Source: Iodidimonas sp. SYSU 1G8 (GTDB taxonomy: Bacteria; Pseudomonadota; Alphaproteobacteria; SMXS01). Taken from it: a stretch of DNA of 64,000 nucleotides. Position 1 is the stretch's first letter. Every line of letters begins with the position of its first letter. Positions 44,697-53,613 of the stretch are shown here, in pieces. The notes beneath the pieces are model-generated. The model did no database searches and was not told the origin of the DNA. It was given only the letters and a program-made list of their open reading frames with translations. The translations under genes and the position numbers were made by a program. The stretch is taken from assembly GCF_039655775.1 (NCBI RefSeq), contig NZ_JBBYXJ010000002.1, positions 744,001 to 808,000 of the forward strand, read 5' to 3'.

Positions 44697-46295
44697 ATGC
44701 CTGAGTACCAGATCAAGGAAGCGTTCAACGTCGGCGATAGCGTCCGCTATCACGCGGAGCGCACGCCCAACAAAGTCGCGACGGTGTTCGAGGATCGCTC
44801 GACCACGTTCGCGCAGGTGGATCGCTACAGCAACCAGATCGCCAACGGGCTGGCCAAGCTGGGCGTGAAGCAGCAGGAACGTGTCGGCTATTACGGCAAG
44901 AATTCGGACTATCATCCTCAGCTGATGGCCGGCGTTAACAAGGCTAACGCCGTGCTGGTACCGGTGAACTGGCGCCTCGCGCCGCCGGAAGTCCGGTATG
45001 TCATGGACAACGCGGACATCAAGGTGCTCGTCGTCGGCAGCGAATTCGCTGGTCTGGTCGAGAGCCTGATCGACGAACTGCCGACCCTGGAAACCGTGCT
45101 GGTGATCGATGGTCCGTACAAGAACTGGGGCGATTTCGCCCAGTGGCGCGACGCCCAGGATCCCACCGACCCGAAGATTCCGGTTGGTCCGCGCGATGTG
45201 TATGTCCAGCTTTACACCAGCGGCACCACCGGCAAACCCAAGGGCGTGATGATCCCGAACAATGCGGCTTATCTGGGTTGGGAAGGTCATCCGCCCGATC
45301 CGGAGCCGCTCAAGGGCACCTACAAGGAATACAGTCCGGACGAGGTCGCGCTCTGCATCGCGCCGAATTTCCACCTCAGTGGGAACGGTTCGGTGCTGAC
45401 CGGCCTGCGCATGGGCACCACCGTGGTGATTCACCCGGATTTCGACGTGACCCGCATGGTCGACGCGGTGCTGGAATACAAGGTCGCCAAGATTTTCATG
45501 GTGCCCGCCGTGCTCAAGATCCTGCTCGACAAGGCCAAGCAGGGCGCCGATCTCAGCTCCATCCGACTGATCTCCTACGGCGCCTCGCCGATTCCGCCCG
45601 AGCTTATGCGCGAGGCGGTCGAGATCATCGGCTGCGGCTTCCTGCAGATGTACGGCATGACCGAAATCGGCGGCAGCGCCACCTTCCTCGAGCCGGCCGA
45701 CCACACGCTGGTGCCGACCGAGAAGATGAAGAGCTGCGGCAGGCCGGGCGAGCTTCACGAGATGAAGATCGTCGATCCGGTGACGCGCAAGGAATTGCCG
45801 CCCCGCACGCCGGGCGAGGTCGCTCTGCGGACCGCGGCGCCCATGGTGGGATACTACAAGAATCCGGAAGCGACGGCCCAGGTGCTGGACGCCGATGGCT
45901 GGTACTATTCCGGCGACGTCGGCTACATGGACGAGGAAAACTACGTCTATATCCAGGACCGCCTGAAGGACATGATCGTCACCGGCGGCGAGAACGTCTA
46001 TTCGGCCGAGGTTGAAAGCGCGCTCTACGAGCATCCTGCGGTGAAGGAAGCCGCCGTGATCGGCGTCCCCAGCGAAAGATGGGGCGAAGAGGTCAAGGCG
46101 ATCGTCGTGCTCGAGCCCGGCAAGGAGCTTACGGCGGACGAGCTGATCATGTTCGCCCGTCAGCACATCGCCGGCTACAAGGTGCCGAAATCGGTCGAGT
46201 TCATCGCCGAGTTGCCGCGCAACGGCACCGGCAAGCTGATGAAGCACGTCCTGCGCGAGCCCTACTGGGCAGGCCGCGAACGTCAGGTCAGCTAA
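44697..46295 (+). CDS. AMP-forming acyl-CoA synthetase
   Basis: The 532-residue protein is a complete ANL-superfamily ligase: P-loop-like YTSGTTGKPKGVMIPNNAAY, QMYGMTEIGG, adenylate contact WYYSGDVGYMDEENYVYIQD and the C-terminal lysine in LPRNGTGKLMKHVLRE. It activates a carboxylic acid to its CoA ester through an acyl-AMP. The chain length or aromatic substrate cannot be read from sequence. The ATG at 44697 follows GGGAG. A terminator follows at 46308. Its neighbours (2-hydroxyacid dehydrogenase, class II aldolase, thioesterase) suggest acid catabolism. Confidence 0.9.
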   Translation: MPEYQIKEAFNVGDSVRYHAERTPNKVATVFEDRSTTFAQVDRYSNQIANGLAKLGVKQQERVGYYGKNSDYHPQLMAGVNKANAVLVPVNWRLAPPEVRYVMDNADIKVLVVGSEFAGLVESLIDELPTLETVLVIDGPYKNWGDFAQWRDAQDPTDPKIPVGPRDVYVQLYTSGTTGKPKGVMIPNNAAYLGWEGHPPDPEPLKGTYKEYSPDEVALCIAPNFHLSGNGSVLTGLRMGTTVVIHPDFDVTRMVDAVLEYKVAKIFMVPAVLKILLDKAKQGADLSSIRLISYGASPIPPELMREAVEIIGCGFLQMYGMTEIGGSATFLEPADHTLVPTEKMKSCGRPGELHEMKIVDPVTRKELPPRTPGEVALRTAAPMVGYYKNPEATAQVLDADGWYYSGDVGYMDEENYVYIQDRLKDMIVTGGENVYSAEVESALYEHPAVKEAAVIGVPSERWGEEVKAIVVLEPGKELTADELIMFARQHIAGYKVPKSVEFIAELPRNGTGKLMKHVLREPYWAGRERQVS

Positions 46296-46307
46296 GTCTT
46301 TGCAAGG

Positions 46308-46345
46308 AAGCGCCGTTCCGCGATGTCGGGACGGCGCTTTTTTTG
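46308..46345 (+). terminator. Rho-independent terminator after acyl-CoA synthetase gene
   Basis: A nine-base-pair stem (AAGCGCCGT / ACGGCGCTT) with an inner extension is followed by TTTTTT. It is 12 bases after the stop codon. Confidence 0.88.
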
Positions 46346-46355
46346 TGCCCGCCGT

Positions 46356-46823
46356 TCAGGACCGCCTGGTCAGTTGCGTGTCGGGCGCGACGCCGTCCTG
46401 TCCCGCGATGATGGCGGCGGCATCGATGGCTGCTTCGAAGGGCAGCATCACCGCGCCATGCCGCGTCTTGTGATCATGCACCGGCGCCAGGATGCCAAGG
46501 CTCGACCAGTCGCCATCCGGCGGAACGGCCCCGTCGACCAGCATGGCGCGCAGGGCGCTCGCCGTTTCCCGCAACTCATCCAGGGTTTTACCGACGATCT
46601 TCTCCGCCAGGATCGCGGCCGAGGACTGGCCCAGCGCGCAGGCGTGCACGTCCTGGGCATAGTCGCTGACGACGCCCTCCTCCATCTTGATGTCCACGGT
46701 GATCCGGCTGCCGCAGACCGGCGAGACACGGGTCACGGACGCGCCGGGCGTCTCCAGCCGGCCGATCCGGCTGATGGTGGCGGCGCGCCGCAGAACATCC
46801 TTGCTGTAGAGGGCATCAAGCAT
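46356..46823 (-). CDS. IscU-like Fe-S scaffold protein with altered ligand set
   Basis: The 155-residue protein has the NifU/IscU fold with Cys37 in SPVCGSRITVD and Cys62 in VHACALGQSSAAI, both in scaffold positions. In the third ligand region it reads TRHGAVMLPFEA, with His122 where IscU has HC, but Gly where the third Cys (Cys106) should be. The IscU Asp39 next to the first Cys is Ser here. The start is the ATG at 46823. It lies 32 bases downstream of mobB, so an Fe-S or cofactor-transfer role linked to molybdoenzymes is possible. Confidence 0.8.
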   Translation of the reverse strand: MLDALYSKDVLRRAATISRIGRLETPGASVTRVSPVCGSRITVDIKMEEGVVSDYAQDVHACALGQSSAAILAEKIVGKTLDELRETASALRAMLVDGAVPPDGDWSSLGILAPVHDHKTRHGAVMLPFEAAIDAAAIIAGQDGVAPDTQLTRRS

Positions 46824-46855
46824 GGGTAGTTGATATAGGCGGACCGGCGAAGCCG

Positions 46856-47365
46856 TCAAACGGTTCCGAGGCCGAGATGCGCCATGATGAAATCCGCCAC
46901 CTGCGCCGGGTCGGACCGGCTCAGCACGGGAACCGATACGGGCGGCAGCGCCGCCGCGTCGCTAGCGAGGGCGATGACATGCGGATCGTCCAGCGTCAGC
47001 AGCCGGCCCTCGAACGCCGCCGGGACGACCTCGATCTTGGCGTGGCGGTCCCGCTTGAAGCCTTCCACGAGCACGATGTCCAGGTCCGGCGACAGGCGTG
47101 GCAGCAGGTCGTCCAGTTCAGGCTCCGCCTCGCCGCGCAATTCGTGAACCTGAGCCCAGCGCGCGCCCGAGGCGACGATCACATCGGTCGCGCCCGCTTC
47201 CCGGTGGCGGTAGCTGTCCTTGCCGGGATGATCGATATCGAAATCATGGTGGGCGTGCTTGATGGTCCCCACCCGCAGGCCGCGCGCGGTCAGCAGGCGC
47301 ACCAGTTCGACAACGAGCGTGGTCTTGCCGCTGTTCTTCCAGCCGACGATGCCCATTACGTGCAT
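46856..47365 (-). CDS. mobB: Molybdopterin-guanine dinucleotide biosynthesis adaptor protein MobB
   Basis: The 169-residue protein has the P-loop GIVGWKNSGKTTLVVELVRL with the conserved Asp/His pair in IKHAHHDFDIDHPGKDSYRH and the VIVASGARWAQVHEL segment, the MobB pattern. It is a GTP-binding adaptor that helps deliver molybdopterin guanine dinucleotide. It is divergent from mobA, 46 bases apart, and precedes the IscU-like gene. Its presence near the molybdopterin oxidoreductase fits a local demand for the cofactor. The ATG at 47365 follows GGGGAG. Confidence 0.92.
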   Translation of the reverse strand: MHVMGIVGWKNSGKTTLVVELVRLLTARGLRVGTIKHAHHDFDIDHPGKDSYRHREAGATDVIVASGARWAQVHELRGEAEPELDDLLPRLSPDLDIVLVEGFKRDRHAKIEVVPAAFEGRLLTLDDPHVIALASDAAALPPVSVPVLSRSDPAQVADFIMAHLGLGTV

Positions 47366-47411
47366 TGGCGCCGCTCCCCGCTATAGTTGGCCGGTATCTT
47401 AGGCGGCGGAC

Positions 47412-48026
47412 ATGGAAAATAAAGCTGCAAGCGGTGTGCTGGGCGTCATCCTCGCTGGTGGCCTCTCGCGCCGCATGGGCGGCGGCGACAAGGGCATGCT
47501 GCGTCTTGGCGGTCGGCCCGTGATCAGCCACGTCGCCGCCCGTCTGGCGCCGCAGGTAGACGTCGTGGTGTTGAGCGCCAATGGCGAGGCCGCCCGCTGG
47601 GCGTCGCTGGGGGTGCCCATCGTACCGGACGGCGTGGCGGGTTATCCGGGCCCCCTGGCGGGATTGCTGGCCGCCATGGAATGGGCGGCCGCGCCATCGC
47701 GACGCTTTGGCTGGGTCATGTCCGTGCCATGCGATTCGCCGTTTCTGCCATATGACCTGGTCGCGCGCCTCACCGACGCGCTGGATGGTGGGCCTGCCGC
47801 GATCGCCGCGTCCCGTGGACGGCGGCATCCGGTCACGGGCTTGTTCAGCGTCAACCTTCGCGATGATCTCTCGGACTTCCTCGCTGCCGGTGAGCGCCGG
47901 GCCGGGGCGTGGGGCGCACGGATCGGGGCGCGCGAGGCGCGTTTCGGGGGCTCCGGCATCGATCCCTTTTTCAACATCAACACGCCCGAAGAACTGGCAG
48001 AGGCCGAGCGGCTGGGCGTAGACTGA
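47412..48026 (+). CDS. mobA: Molybdenum cofactor guanylyltransferase MobA
   Basis: The 204-residue nucleotidyltransferase has the MobA signature LGVILAGGLSRRMGGGDKG, the Mg2+-binding Asp region SVPCDSPFLP and PFFNINTPEELAEAE near the C-terminus. It attaches GMP to molybdopterin to give the bis-MGD form needed by the molybdopterin oxidoreductases of the DMSO reductase family. It is divergent from mobB. The VOC family gene starts 21 bases downstream on the same strand. Confidence 0.94.
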   Translation: MENKAASGVLGVILAGGLSRRMGGGDKGMLRLGGRPVISHVAARLAPQVDVVVLSANGEAARWASLGVPIVPDGVAGYPGPLAGLLAAMEWAAAPSRRFGWVMSVPCDSPFLPYDLVARLTDALDGGPAAIAASRGRRHPVTGLFSVNLRDDLSDFLAAGERRAGAWGARIGAREARFGGSGIDPFFNINTPEELAEAERLGVD

Positions 48027-48047
48027 GGTGGAATCGGGGAGATTGTC

Positions 48048-48584
48048 ATGACTGCTTTGCCGCTGGGCCTTCGGGTATTCCAGAACTCCTATGTCGTGCC
48101 TGACATCGACGCGGCGCTGCAGCGCTGGACGGGCAAGCTGGGCGTCGGACCTTTCTACATCTACCGCCATCTGGATCTGGGACCCGTGACCTACCGGGGC
48201 AGGCCGTCCACGCTCGATGCGTCCTTCGCGCTGGCGCAGGCGGGCGATATCGAGATCGAACTGATCCAGCAGCACAACGAGGCGCCCAGCGCCTATCGCG
48301 ACGTGTTCGATGCCGACAAGGGCGGCTTCCATCATGTCGGCGCGTGGGTCGATGATTTCGACGCGGTGAAGGCGCACTACGAGAGCCTCGGCTATCCCGC
48401 GGTAACCACCGGCGGCGCCCCCGATATCGGGGGCCGATTCGCGTACATGGACGCCCGCGCCGATCTGGGCGTGATGGTCGAACTGGTGGAAAAGCGTCAG
48501 GACCTGCTGGATTTCCAGACCATGCTGATTCGGGAGTCGACCGATTGGGATGGTGTCGATCCCGTGCGCGAGGTCGCGCTCTAG
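48048..48584 (+). CDS. VOC (glyoxalase/dioxygenase superfamily) protein
   Basis: The 178-residue protein has a beta-alpha-beta VOC fold: FQNSYVVPDIDAALQRWTGK, then IEIELIQQHNEAPSAYRDVF, and GGFHHVGAWVDDFDAVKAHY in the second half. The motifs fit the Glyoxalase_4 group. Metal-binding His/Glu positions are partly visible (the GFHHVG His and the EIELIQQ Glu). The substrate is unknown: isomerases, epimerases and hydrolases share this fold. It follows mobA closely, and a small alpha/beta-barrel gene follows 76 bases later, so they may share a transcript. Confidence 0.82.
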   Translation: MTALPLGLRVFQNSYVVPDIDAALQRWTGKLGVGPFYIYRHLDLGPVTYRGRPSTLDASFALAQAGDIEIELIQQHNEAPSAYRDVFDADKGGFHHVGAWVDDFDAVKAHYESLGYPAVTTGGAPDIGGRFAYMDARADLGVMVELVEKRQDLLDFQTMLIRESTDWDGVDPVREVAL

Positions 48585-48660
48585 CCTTGCTTGTCAAAGC
48601 GGCGGGGCTCGCCTAGGCTCCTGCCGAACCTTCACAGATGAATGAAACGGGAGAGACACC

Positions 48661-48999
48661 ATGGGCAAGCTGGTACTGATCGGTCTGGTCGAGCCGAAGA
48701 CGCAAGACCACGTTCAGGCGTTCAAGGACTGGTATCTGGATAATCACGTCGAAGACACCTTCAACTGTCCCAACGTGACCGCCGTACGCTGCTTCAAGGC
48801 GCTAAAGGGTTTCCTGGGCGAGCCGCCGGCCGGATACATCACGGTTTACGAGTTCGAGGGCGATGACGCCGTCGCGGCGCAGAAGATTCTCGATGCCTAT
48901 CAGGCCGATCCCAAGGGCTGGGACAAGCGCCAGCCCAACAACCAGTCCATGAAGATCATCGGCGCGGGCTGGTACGAGGAAGAAGTAGTCTTCGGCTGA
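48661..48999 (+). CDS. Small protein with EthD-like dimeric alpha/beta-barrel pattern
   Basis: The 112-residue protein has ferredoxin-like alternation: GKLVLIGLVEPKTQDHVQAF, KDWYLDNHVEDTFNCPNVTA, then GYITVYEFEGDDAVAAQKIL and a C-terminal strand IIGAGWYEEEVVFG. This resembles EthD and other small dimeric barrel domains found beside catabolic oxidoreductases, but I cannot assign a family with certainty. The conserved His in DNHVED sits where the EthD family has its catalytic residue. The preceding AACGGGAGAGACACC gives a good ribosome binding site. Confidence 0.6.
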   Translation: MGKLVLIGLVEPKTQDHVQAFKDWYLDNHVEDTFNCPNVTAVRCFKALKGFLGEPPAGYITVYEFEGDDAVAAQKILDAYQADPKGWDKRQPNNQSMKIIGAGWYEEEVVFG

Positions 49000-49024
49000 T
49001 CGGCGAACACGGGAGGGGATGCAC

Positions 49025-49942
49025 ATGAATGTGACGGAAATCGCTTCGGGGCTGCGTTTCCCCGAAGGCCCGATCGCCATGCCCGACGGCTCGGTGATCC
49101 TGGTGGAAATCGAACGGGGCACCCTTTCCCGGGTTCAGCCCAATGGCGACATCGAGGTGATCGCGAAGGTCGGCGGCGGGCCGAACGGCGCCGCCATGGG
49201 GCCCGATGGCTGGATTTATATCTGCAACAATGGCGGATTCGCCTGGCATAATCTGCCCAATGGCGGGCTCATGCCCGGCAATCAGTCCGATGACTACACG
49301 GGTGGCCGGATCGAGCGCGTCAACCCGGAAACGGGCGAGCATGAGGTGGTCTTCACCGAATGCGACGGCGTGCCGCTGAAAGGTCCGAACGATCTGGTGT
49401 TCGACCGCAGCGGCGGCTTCTACTTCACCGATCTGGGCAAACGCCGCCAGTGGGACATGGATCTCAGCTCGGTCTACTATGCCCGACCGGACGGCAAGAC
49501 CATCACCCGGCTCGTCCACGGCGTCATCACTGCCAATGGTTGCGCCCTGTCGCCGGACGAAACCGTTCTGTATTTTGCCGAGACCACGACCGGCCGCCTC
49601 TGGGCCGTCGATCTGGACTCGCCGGGCAAGGCCAGGAAGCAGCCGGGCGGCCAGCCGCACCGGCTGGTGCGCGGTCTTGATGGACATCAGCTGCTCGATT
49701 CCATGGCCGTCGATGCCGAGGGCAATGTGTGCGTCGCGACCCTGATCAATGGCGGCATCACCAGCTTCGCGCCTGATGGCTCGGGCATCGAACATTTTCC
49801 GTTCGACGATATCTTGGTGACGAACATCTGCTTCGGCGGCAAGGACCTGCGGACGGCCTACATCACGCTCTCGACGACGGGCAAGCTGATCAAGTGCGAG
49901 TGGCCGCGTCCGGGCCTCGCTCTGAACTTCCTGAACAAATAA
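49025..49942 (+). CDS. SMP-30/gluconolactonase-like protein
   Basis: The protein of about 305 residues is a six-bladed beta-propeller of the SMP-30/Gluconolactonase/LRE-like type: LRFPEGPIAMPDGSVILVEI, GPNGAAMGPDGWIYICNNGG, KGPNDLVFDRSGGFYFTDLG, and ITANGCALSPDETVLYFAET. These metal-dependent enzymes open lactones. The start at 49025 is preferred because GGGAGGGG lies six bases upstream; ATG 49019 would leave no spacer. It follows the small barrel gene by 25 bases and could act on a lactone made by the nearby dehydrogenases. Confidence 0.85.
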   Translation: MNVTEIASGLRFPEGPIAMPDGSVILVEIERGTLSRVQPNGDIEVIAKVGGGPNGAAMGPDGWIYICNNGGFAWHNLPNGGLMPGNQSDDYTGGRIERVNPETGEHEVVFTECDGVPLKGPNDLVFDRSGGFYFTDLGKRRQWDMDLSSVYYARPDGKTITRLVHGVITANGCALSPDETVLYFAETTTGRLWAVDLDSPGKARKQPGGQPHRLVRGLDGHQLLDSMAVDAEGNVCVATLINGGITSFAPDGSGIEHFPFDDILVTNICFGGKDLRTAYITLSTTGKLIKCEWPRPGLALNFLNK

Positions 49943-50071
49943 CATTTCTCTCGGTTTCTCGCGCCTGGCCGGGATCGGTATACGCCGGTTCCGGCCGTTG
50001 CCGTTGCGCCGCCGCTCGGATCAGCCGATGGCGGGCCTGTAGACCTCGGAAGCAATCCTGTCGAAGCCAGG

Positions 50072-50096
50072 GCGCCCTCTATGGGGGCGCCTTTTC
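50072..50096 (+). terminator. Rho-independent terminator in the 49943-50277 gap
   Basis: A seven-base-pair stem (GGCGCCC / GGGCGCC) with a TCTATGG-type loop is followed by TTTT. It lies 130 bases after the lactonase gene. The remainder of this 335-base gap contains no gene that I can support, only the terminator described next. Confidence 0.7.
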
Positions 50097-50220
50097 GCAT
50101 GCCTTCCCTGGGCCAAAGCTGGGCCCGATGCCGTGCTGCGCCGTGCAGGGTGCAACGATGCTGCCGGTCACCTCGCCCGCCACCGAGGCAGGGAGCCGCA
50201 CCGGCGATCGCCCGCGCACA

Positions 50221-50253
50221 AAGAAAAAGGGCGCGTGCCGAAGCACGCGCCCT
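50221..50253 (-). terminator. Rho-independent terminator after OmpA family gene
   Basis: On the minus strand a ten-base-pair stem (GGGCGCGTGC / GCACGCGCCC) with the tetraloop TTCG is followed by TTTTTCTT. It lies about 25 bases after the OmpA-type gene. Confidence 0.92.
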
Positions 50254-50277
50254 CGATCTTGGCGTCAGGACTGGATC

Positions 50278-51225
50278 CTAGCGGAAGATCCAGATGCCTT
50301 CCACACGGCGGTTCTGCGGTTCGCGAACACCGTCGGCAGTCGGGACGAGCGGATCGGATTCACCGCGTCCTTCAACCGTGATGGTCGAACCAGAGATGCC
50401 CTGCTTCTCAAGCTCGGCCTTGACCGCATTGGCGCGGCGCAGCGAGAGCCTGTCGTTGTAAGCCGGCGGACCCGAGCGATCGGCGTGACCGATAACCTGG
50501 ATCGAAACGGCGCCTTCCTGCTTGGCACGGCTGGCGGCCTGCGCGATGACCTGGGCCGATTCCGGCGTGATGTTCGACTTGTCGAAGTCGAAGAACACGA
50601 GGAAGGGCTCGGGCTTCTCTTCCGCGGCAGCCGGCGGCGGCGGCGGCGGGGCAAGAGCCTGCTCGACTTCAGCCAGGGCATCGAGGAAGCCCTGACGGCA
50701 GCGCGCGATATCCTGCGGCTGGTAGTTCTCTTCCAGCTGCTCCAGCCAGCAATCGAAGTAGGTCTGCGCGCGAGCGGCGGCAGCCGGGGCCTTGTCACGG
50801 GCACCCTGATCGAAAGCCGCCATCAGCCGCGCACGGCCGTCGGTGGCTTCGGCAACCGCCTCACCGGGGATCGGACGCGAGTCCGGAACGGCGGTGCACG
50901 GTGCGGATTCCTGATCATCGCCACAGCCTTCCGGCGGCAGCGGTCCGGCGACGTTCGTCGGCAGAACGGTCTGACCGGCGGCCGAATCGATGGCCTTCTG
51001 CGAGTAGTAGTCACGATCGCGCGGATCGATCACATAGTCGCCGTACGGATTCTGTTCTTCCGTCGCGAGCTGAATGTAGCCATTGAAGAGGCCAACGTTG
51101 AACTCCGACCCAGACGGGGTCGTGCCTTTGGCTTTGTTGTAAAGATCGACATTATCTGTCGTTGCGCAGGCGGTGAGCGTCAGAGCGCCCAGCCCGAGCA
51201 CGACATATTTTCCAATTCGGTTCAT
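50278..51225 (-). CDS. OmpA family outer-membrane lipoprotein
   Basis: The 315-residue protein has a lipoprotein signal with lipobox LTLTAC, a variable N-terminal region, a Pro-rich linker (ALAPPPPPPAAAEEKPEP) and an OmpA-type peptidoglycan-binding domain near residues 205-310 (VFFDFDKSNITPESAQVIAQ, IGHADRSGPPAYNDRLSLRR, GESDPLVPTADGVREPQNRR with the NDRLSLRRA motif). It links the outer membrane to peptidoglycan. The ATG at 51225 follows AAGGAGGG by eight bases; GTG 51231 is a possible alternative. It is monocistronic and divergent from the molybdoenzyme gene. Confidence 0.92.
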   Translation of the reverse strand: MNRIGKYVVLGLGALTLTACATTDNVDLYNKAKGTTPSGSEFNVGLFNGYIQLATEEQNPYGDYVIDPRDRDYYSQKAIDSAAGQTVLPTNVAGPLPPEGCGDDQESAPCTAVPDSRPIPGEAVAEATDGRARLMAAFDQGARDKAPAAAARAQTYFDCWLEQLEENYQPQDIARCRQGFLDALAEVEQALAPPPPPPAAAEEKPEPFLVFFDFDKSNITPESAQVIAQAASRAKQEGAVSIQVIGHADRSGPPAYNDRLSLRRANAVKAELEKQGISGSTITVEGRGESDPLVPTADGVREPQNRRVEGIWIFR

Positions 51226-51427
51226 ACGCACAACCCTCCTTGCGTTTCACCCATAGCCCAGCTCCGTTGATATATATCGCATATATGCGGCAAAAGATGA
51301 AAGTGTATTCGCAGCTTGCGACGTTTAGAGTCTTGGTTTCCTTCGGCCCTTGTCAAGGCCCCTGGCGCGTCGTACGCTCACCTTCAAGCTTGCATGTAAG
51401 CGTAGGGCCTGAAGCGGGGAGACGGTC

Positions 51428-53596
51428 ATGGCTGAGACGCATACGGCGATATGCCGATTCTGTCACTCGTTCTGTGGCATCAAGGTCACTATCGAGGACG
51501 GCAAGGTCGCTAAGGTTATCGGCGACAAGGATAATCCGATGTATTTCGGATATTCCTGCGTGAAGGGGCGGCAGCTGCCGCAGCAACACTACAATCCGGA
51601 GCGCCTGCTGCACCCGCACAAAAAAGTTGGCGGCCATCACGAAACCGTGACCTCCGGCGAGGCGCTCGACGATATCGCCGCGACTCTTTCGGACCTGATC
51701 GCCCGGCACGGCCCGCGCTCCGTTGCCCTCTACACCGGCACCTACGCATTTCCCTATCCGGCCAGCAGCGCCCTGGCCGGCGCCTTCATGCAGGCCATCG
51801 GCTCGCGCATGAAATTCTCCTCCGGCAGCATCGACCAGCCGGGCAAGCCGCTGGCCATCGCGCTCCATGGCCGCTGGAACGCGGGGCCGCAGCCCTTTTC
51901 CGAATCCGATACCTGGATGCTCGTGGGCGCCAATCCGGTGGTGTCGAAGTGGGGCGGCATACCCCAGTACAATCCGGCCAAGCGCCTGCATGAGGCGCTC
52001 AAGCGCGGCATGAAGCTGATCGTCATCGACCCCCGCAGGACCGAGGCGGCGGAGAAGGCGCACATTCATCTGCAATGCAAGCCGGGCGAGGATCCCACCA
52101 TTCTGGCGGGCATTGCCAACCTCATCATCGAGGAAGGCCTGTTCGACCGGGACTTCATCGAGCAGGAGGTCGACGGATTCGAGGCGCTGCGCCAGGCCGT
52201 CGCGCCGTTTACCCCCGATTACGTGGCCCGACGCGCCGACGTGCCGAGGGACCTGCTGATCGAAGCGGCCCGGACCTATGCACGGAGCACGCGCGGCATG
52301 ACCACGGCCGGCACCGGCCCCAACATGGCGCCGCGCGGCACGCTGACCGAATATCTGGTGCTGGTCATCAACACCCTGTGCGGCCGCTGGCTGCGCGAGG
52401 GCGAGAAGATGCCCAACCCCTTCGTGCTGATTCCCGAGCGCCGCGGCAAGGCCCAGGCCGAGCCCAAGCCGCAGGGATGGGGCTACGGCGAGAAGCTGCG
52501 TGTCCGCGATCTCGGCGACAATGCGGGCGGCCTGACGGCGGCGGCGCTGGCCGACGAGATTCTTCTCGAAGGCGAGGGACAGGTGAAAGCGCTGATCAGC
52601 GTCGGCGGCAACCCCATGGCGGCCTGGCCGGACCAGCTGAAGACCTACGAAGCCATGAAGGCGCTGGCGCTCAACGTTACGCTCGACATCAAGATGTCGG
52701 CGACGGCCAAGCTCGCGGACTACGTCATTCCCTCCAAGCTCGGCCTCGAGACGCCGGCCATGAGCCAGCCGAACGAGTTCATCTGGTTCTACGGCTTCTC
52801 CACCGGCTATCCCGAGCCCTATGCCATGTATCAACCCAAGCTGATCGATCCGCCGGCCGGCTCGGACCTGATCGAGGAATGGGAATTCTTCTATGGCCTT
52901 GCCCAGCGCATGGGCCTGCAACTCGTGCTGGCTGGTGAGCCGCTCGACATGGTCAACAAGCCGACCACCGATGAACTGTTCGAGCTGCTGGCGAAAGGCT
53001 CGCGCATTCCGCTCGACGAGGTCAAGAAGTACGAGCACGGCCACATCTTCGACGATCCGTCGATCACCGTGCTGGCCAAGGACGCCGACTGCGCCGAGAA
53101 GCTGGATATCGGCAATGTCCACATGATGGACGAGTTGCGCGAGGTCATCGCCGAACCGGTCACCGATCATGCCGGCTACACCGCCATGCACTTCACCCAT
53201 CGGCTGGTGAGCCGCCGCATGCATGACGTCTACAATTCCTCGGGCCGGGACATTCCGGCGCTGGTGCGCAACCACAGCTACAATCCGGCCTTCATGAATC
53301 CGGGCGACATCGCCGCCCTGGGACTGAACGCGGGTGACGTGGTCAAGATATCGTCCGATCACGCGTCGATCCTGGGCATCATCGAGGAAGCGCCGGATGT
53401 GAAGCCGGGCGTGATTTCCATGGCCCATTCCTTCGGCGACGCGCCGGAGTTCGACAACCAGGTGTTCTTCATCGGCTCCAATACGGGGCGGCTGACGAAC
53501 GTCGAGAAAGACTATGACCCGCGTACCGGCATGCCGCGCATGAGCGCCATTCCGGTGAACCTGACGCGGGTCGACCAGAACATCGCAGCCCAATAA
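51428..53596 (+). CDS. Molybdopterin oxidoreductase (DMSO reductase family)
   Basis: The 722-residue soluble enzyme has a [4Fe-4S] motif at residues 9-44 (C9, C12, C16 and C44 in YSCVKGR), a central Mo-bisMGD body with PHKKVGGHHETVTSGEALDD and MLVGANPVVSKWGGIPQYNP, and a C-terminal molydop-binding barrel (ALVRNHSYNPAFMNPGDIAA, GDVVKISSDHASILGIIEEA). There is no Tat signal peptide, so it is cytoplasmic. The residue coordinating Mo is not clear from the sequence. It heads a tight operon with four SDR genes. The reaction is unknown; a reductive or hydroxylating step on a ring compound is possible. Confidence 0.85.
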   Translation: MAETHTAICRFCHSFCGIKVTIEDGKVAKVIGDKDNPMYFGYSCVKGRQLPQQHYNPERLLHPHKKVGGHHETVTSGEALDDIAATLSDLIARHGPRSVALYTGTYAFPYPASSALAGAFMQAIGSRMKFSSGSIDQPGKPLAIALHGRWNAGPQPFSESDTWMLVGANPVVSKWGGIPQYNPAKRLHEALKRGMKLIVIDPRRTEAAEKAHIHLQCKPGEDPTILAGIANLIIEEGLFDRDFIEQEVDGFEALRQAVAPFTPDYVARRADVPRDLLIEAARTYARSTRGMTTAGTGPNMAPRGTLTEYLVLVINTLCGRWLREGEKMPNPFVLIPERRGKAQAEPKPQGWGYGEKLRVRDLGDNAGGLTAAALADEILLEGEGQVKALISVGGNPMAAWPDQLKTYEAMKALALNVTLDIKMSATAKLADYVIPSKLGLETPAMSQPNEFIWFYGFSTGYPEPYAMYQPKLIDPPAGSDLIEEWEFFYGLAQRMGLQLVLAGEPLDMVNKPTTDELFELLAKGSRIPLDEVKKYEHGHIFDDPSITVLAKDADCAEKLDIGNVHMMDELREVIAEPVTDHAGYTAMHFTHRLVSRRMHDVYNSSGRDIPALVRNHSYNPAFMNPGDIAALGLNAGDVVKISSDHASILGIIEEAPDVKPGVISMAHSFGDAPEFDNQVFFIGSNTGRLTNVEKDYDPRTGMPRMSAIPVNLTRVDQNIAAQ

Positions 53597-53613
53597 GACC
53601 AGGGGAGAAATTA

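Noticed and set aside
51353-53593. Long minus-strand open frame opposite the molybdoenzyme gene
   Set aside because: It has no recognisable domain, is rich in Arg, Gly and His, and the plus strand carries a clear molybdopterin oxidoreductase.
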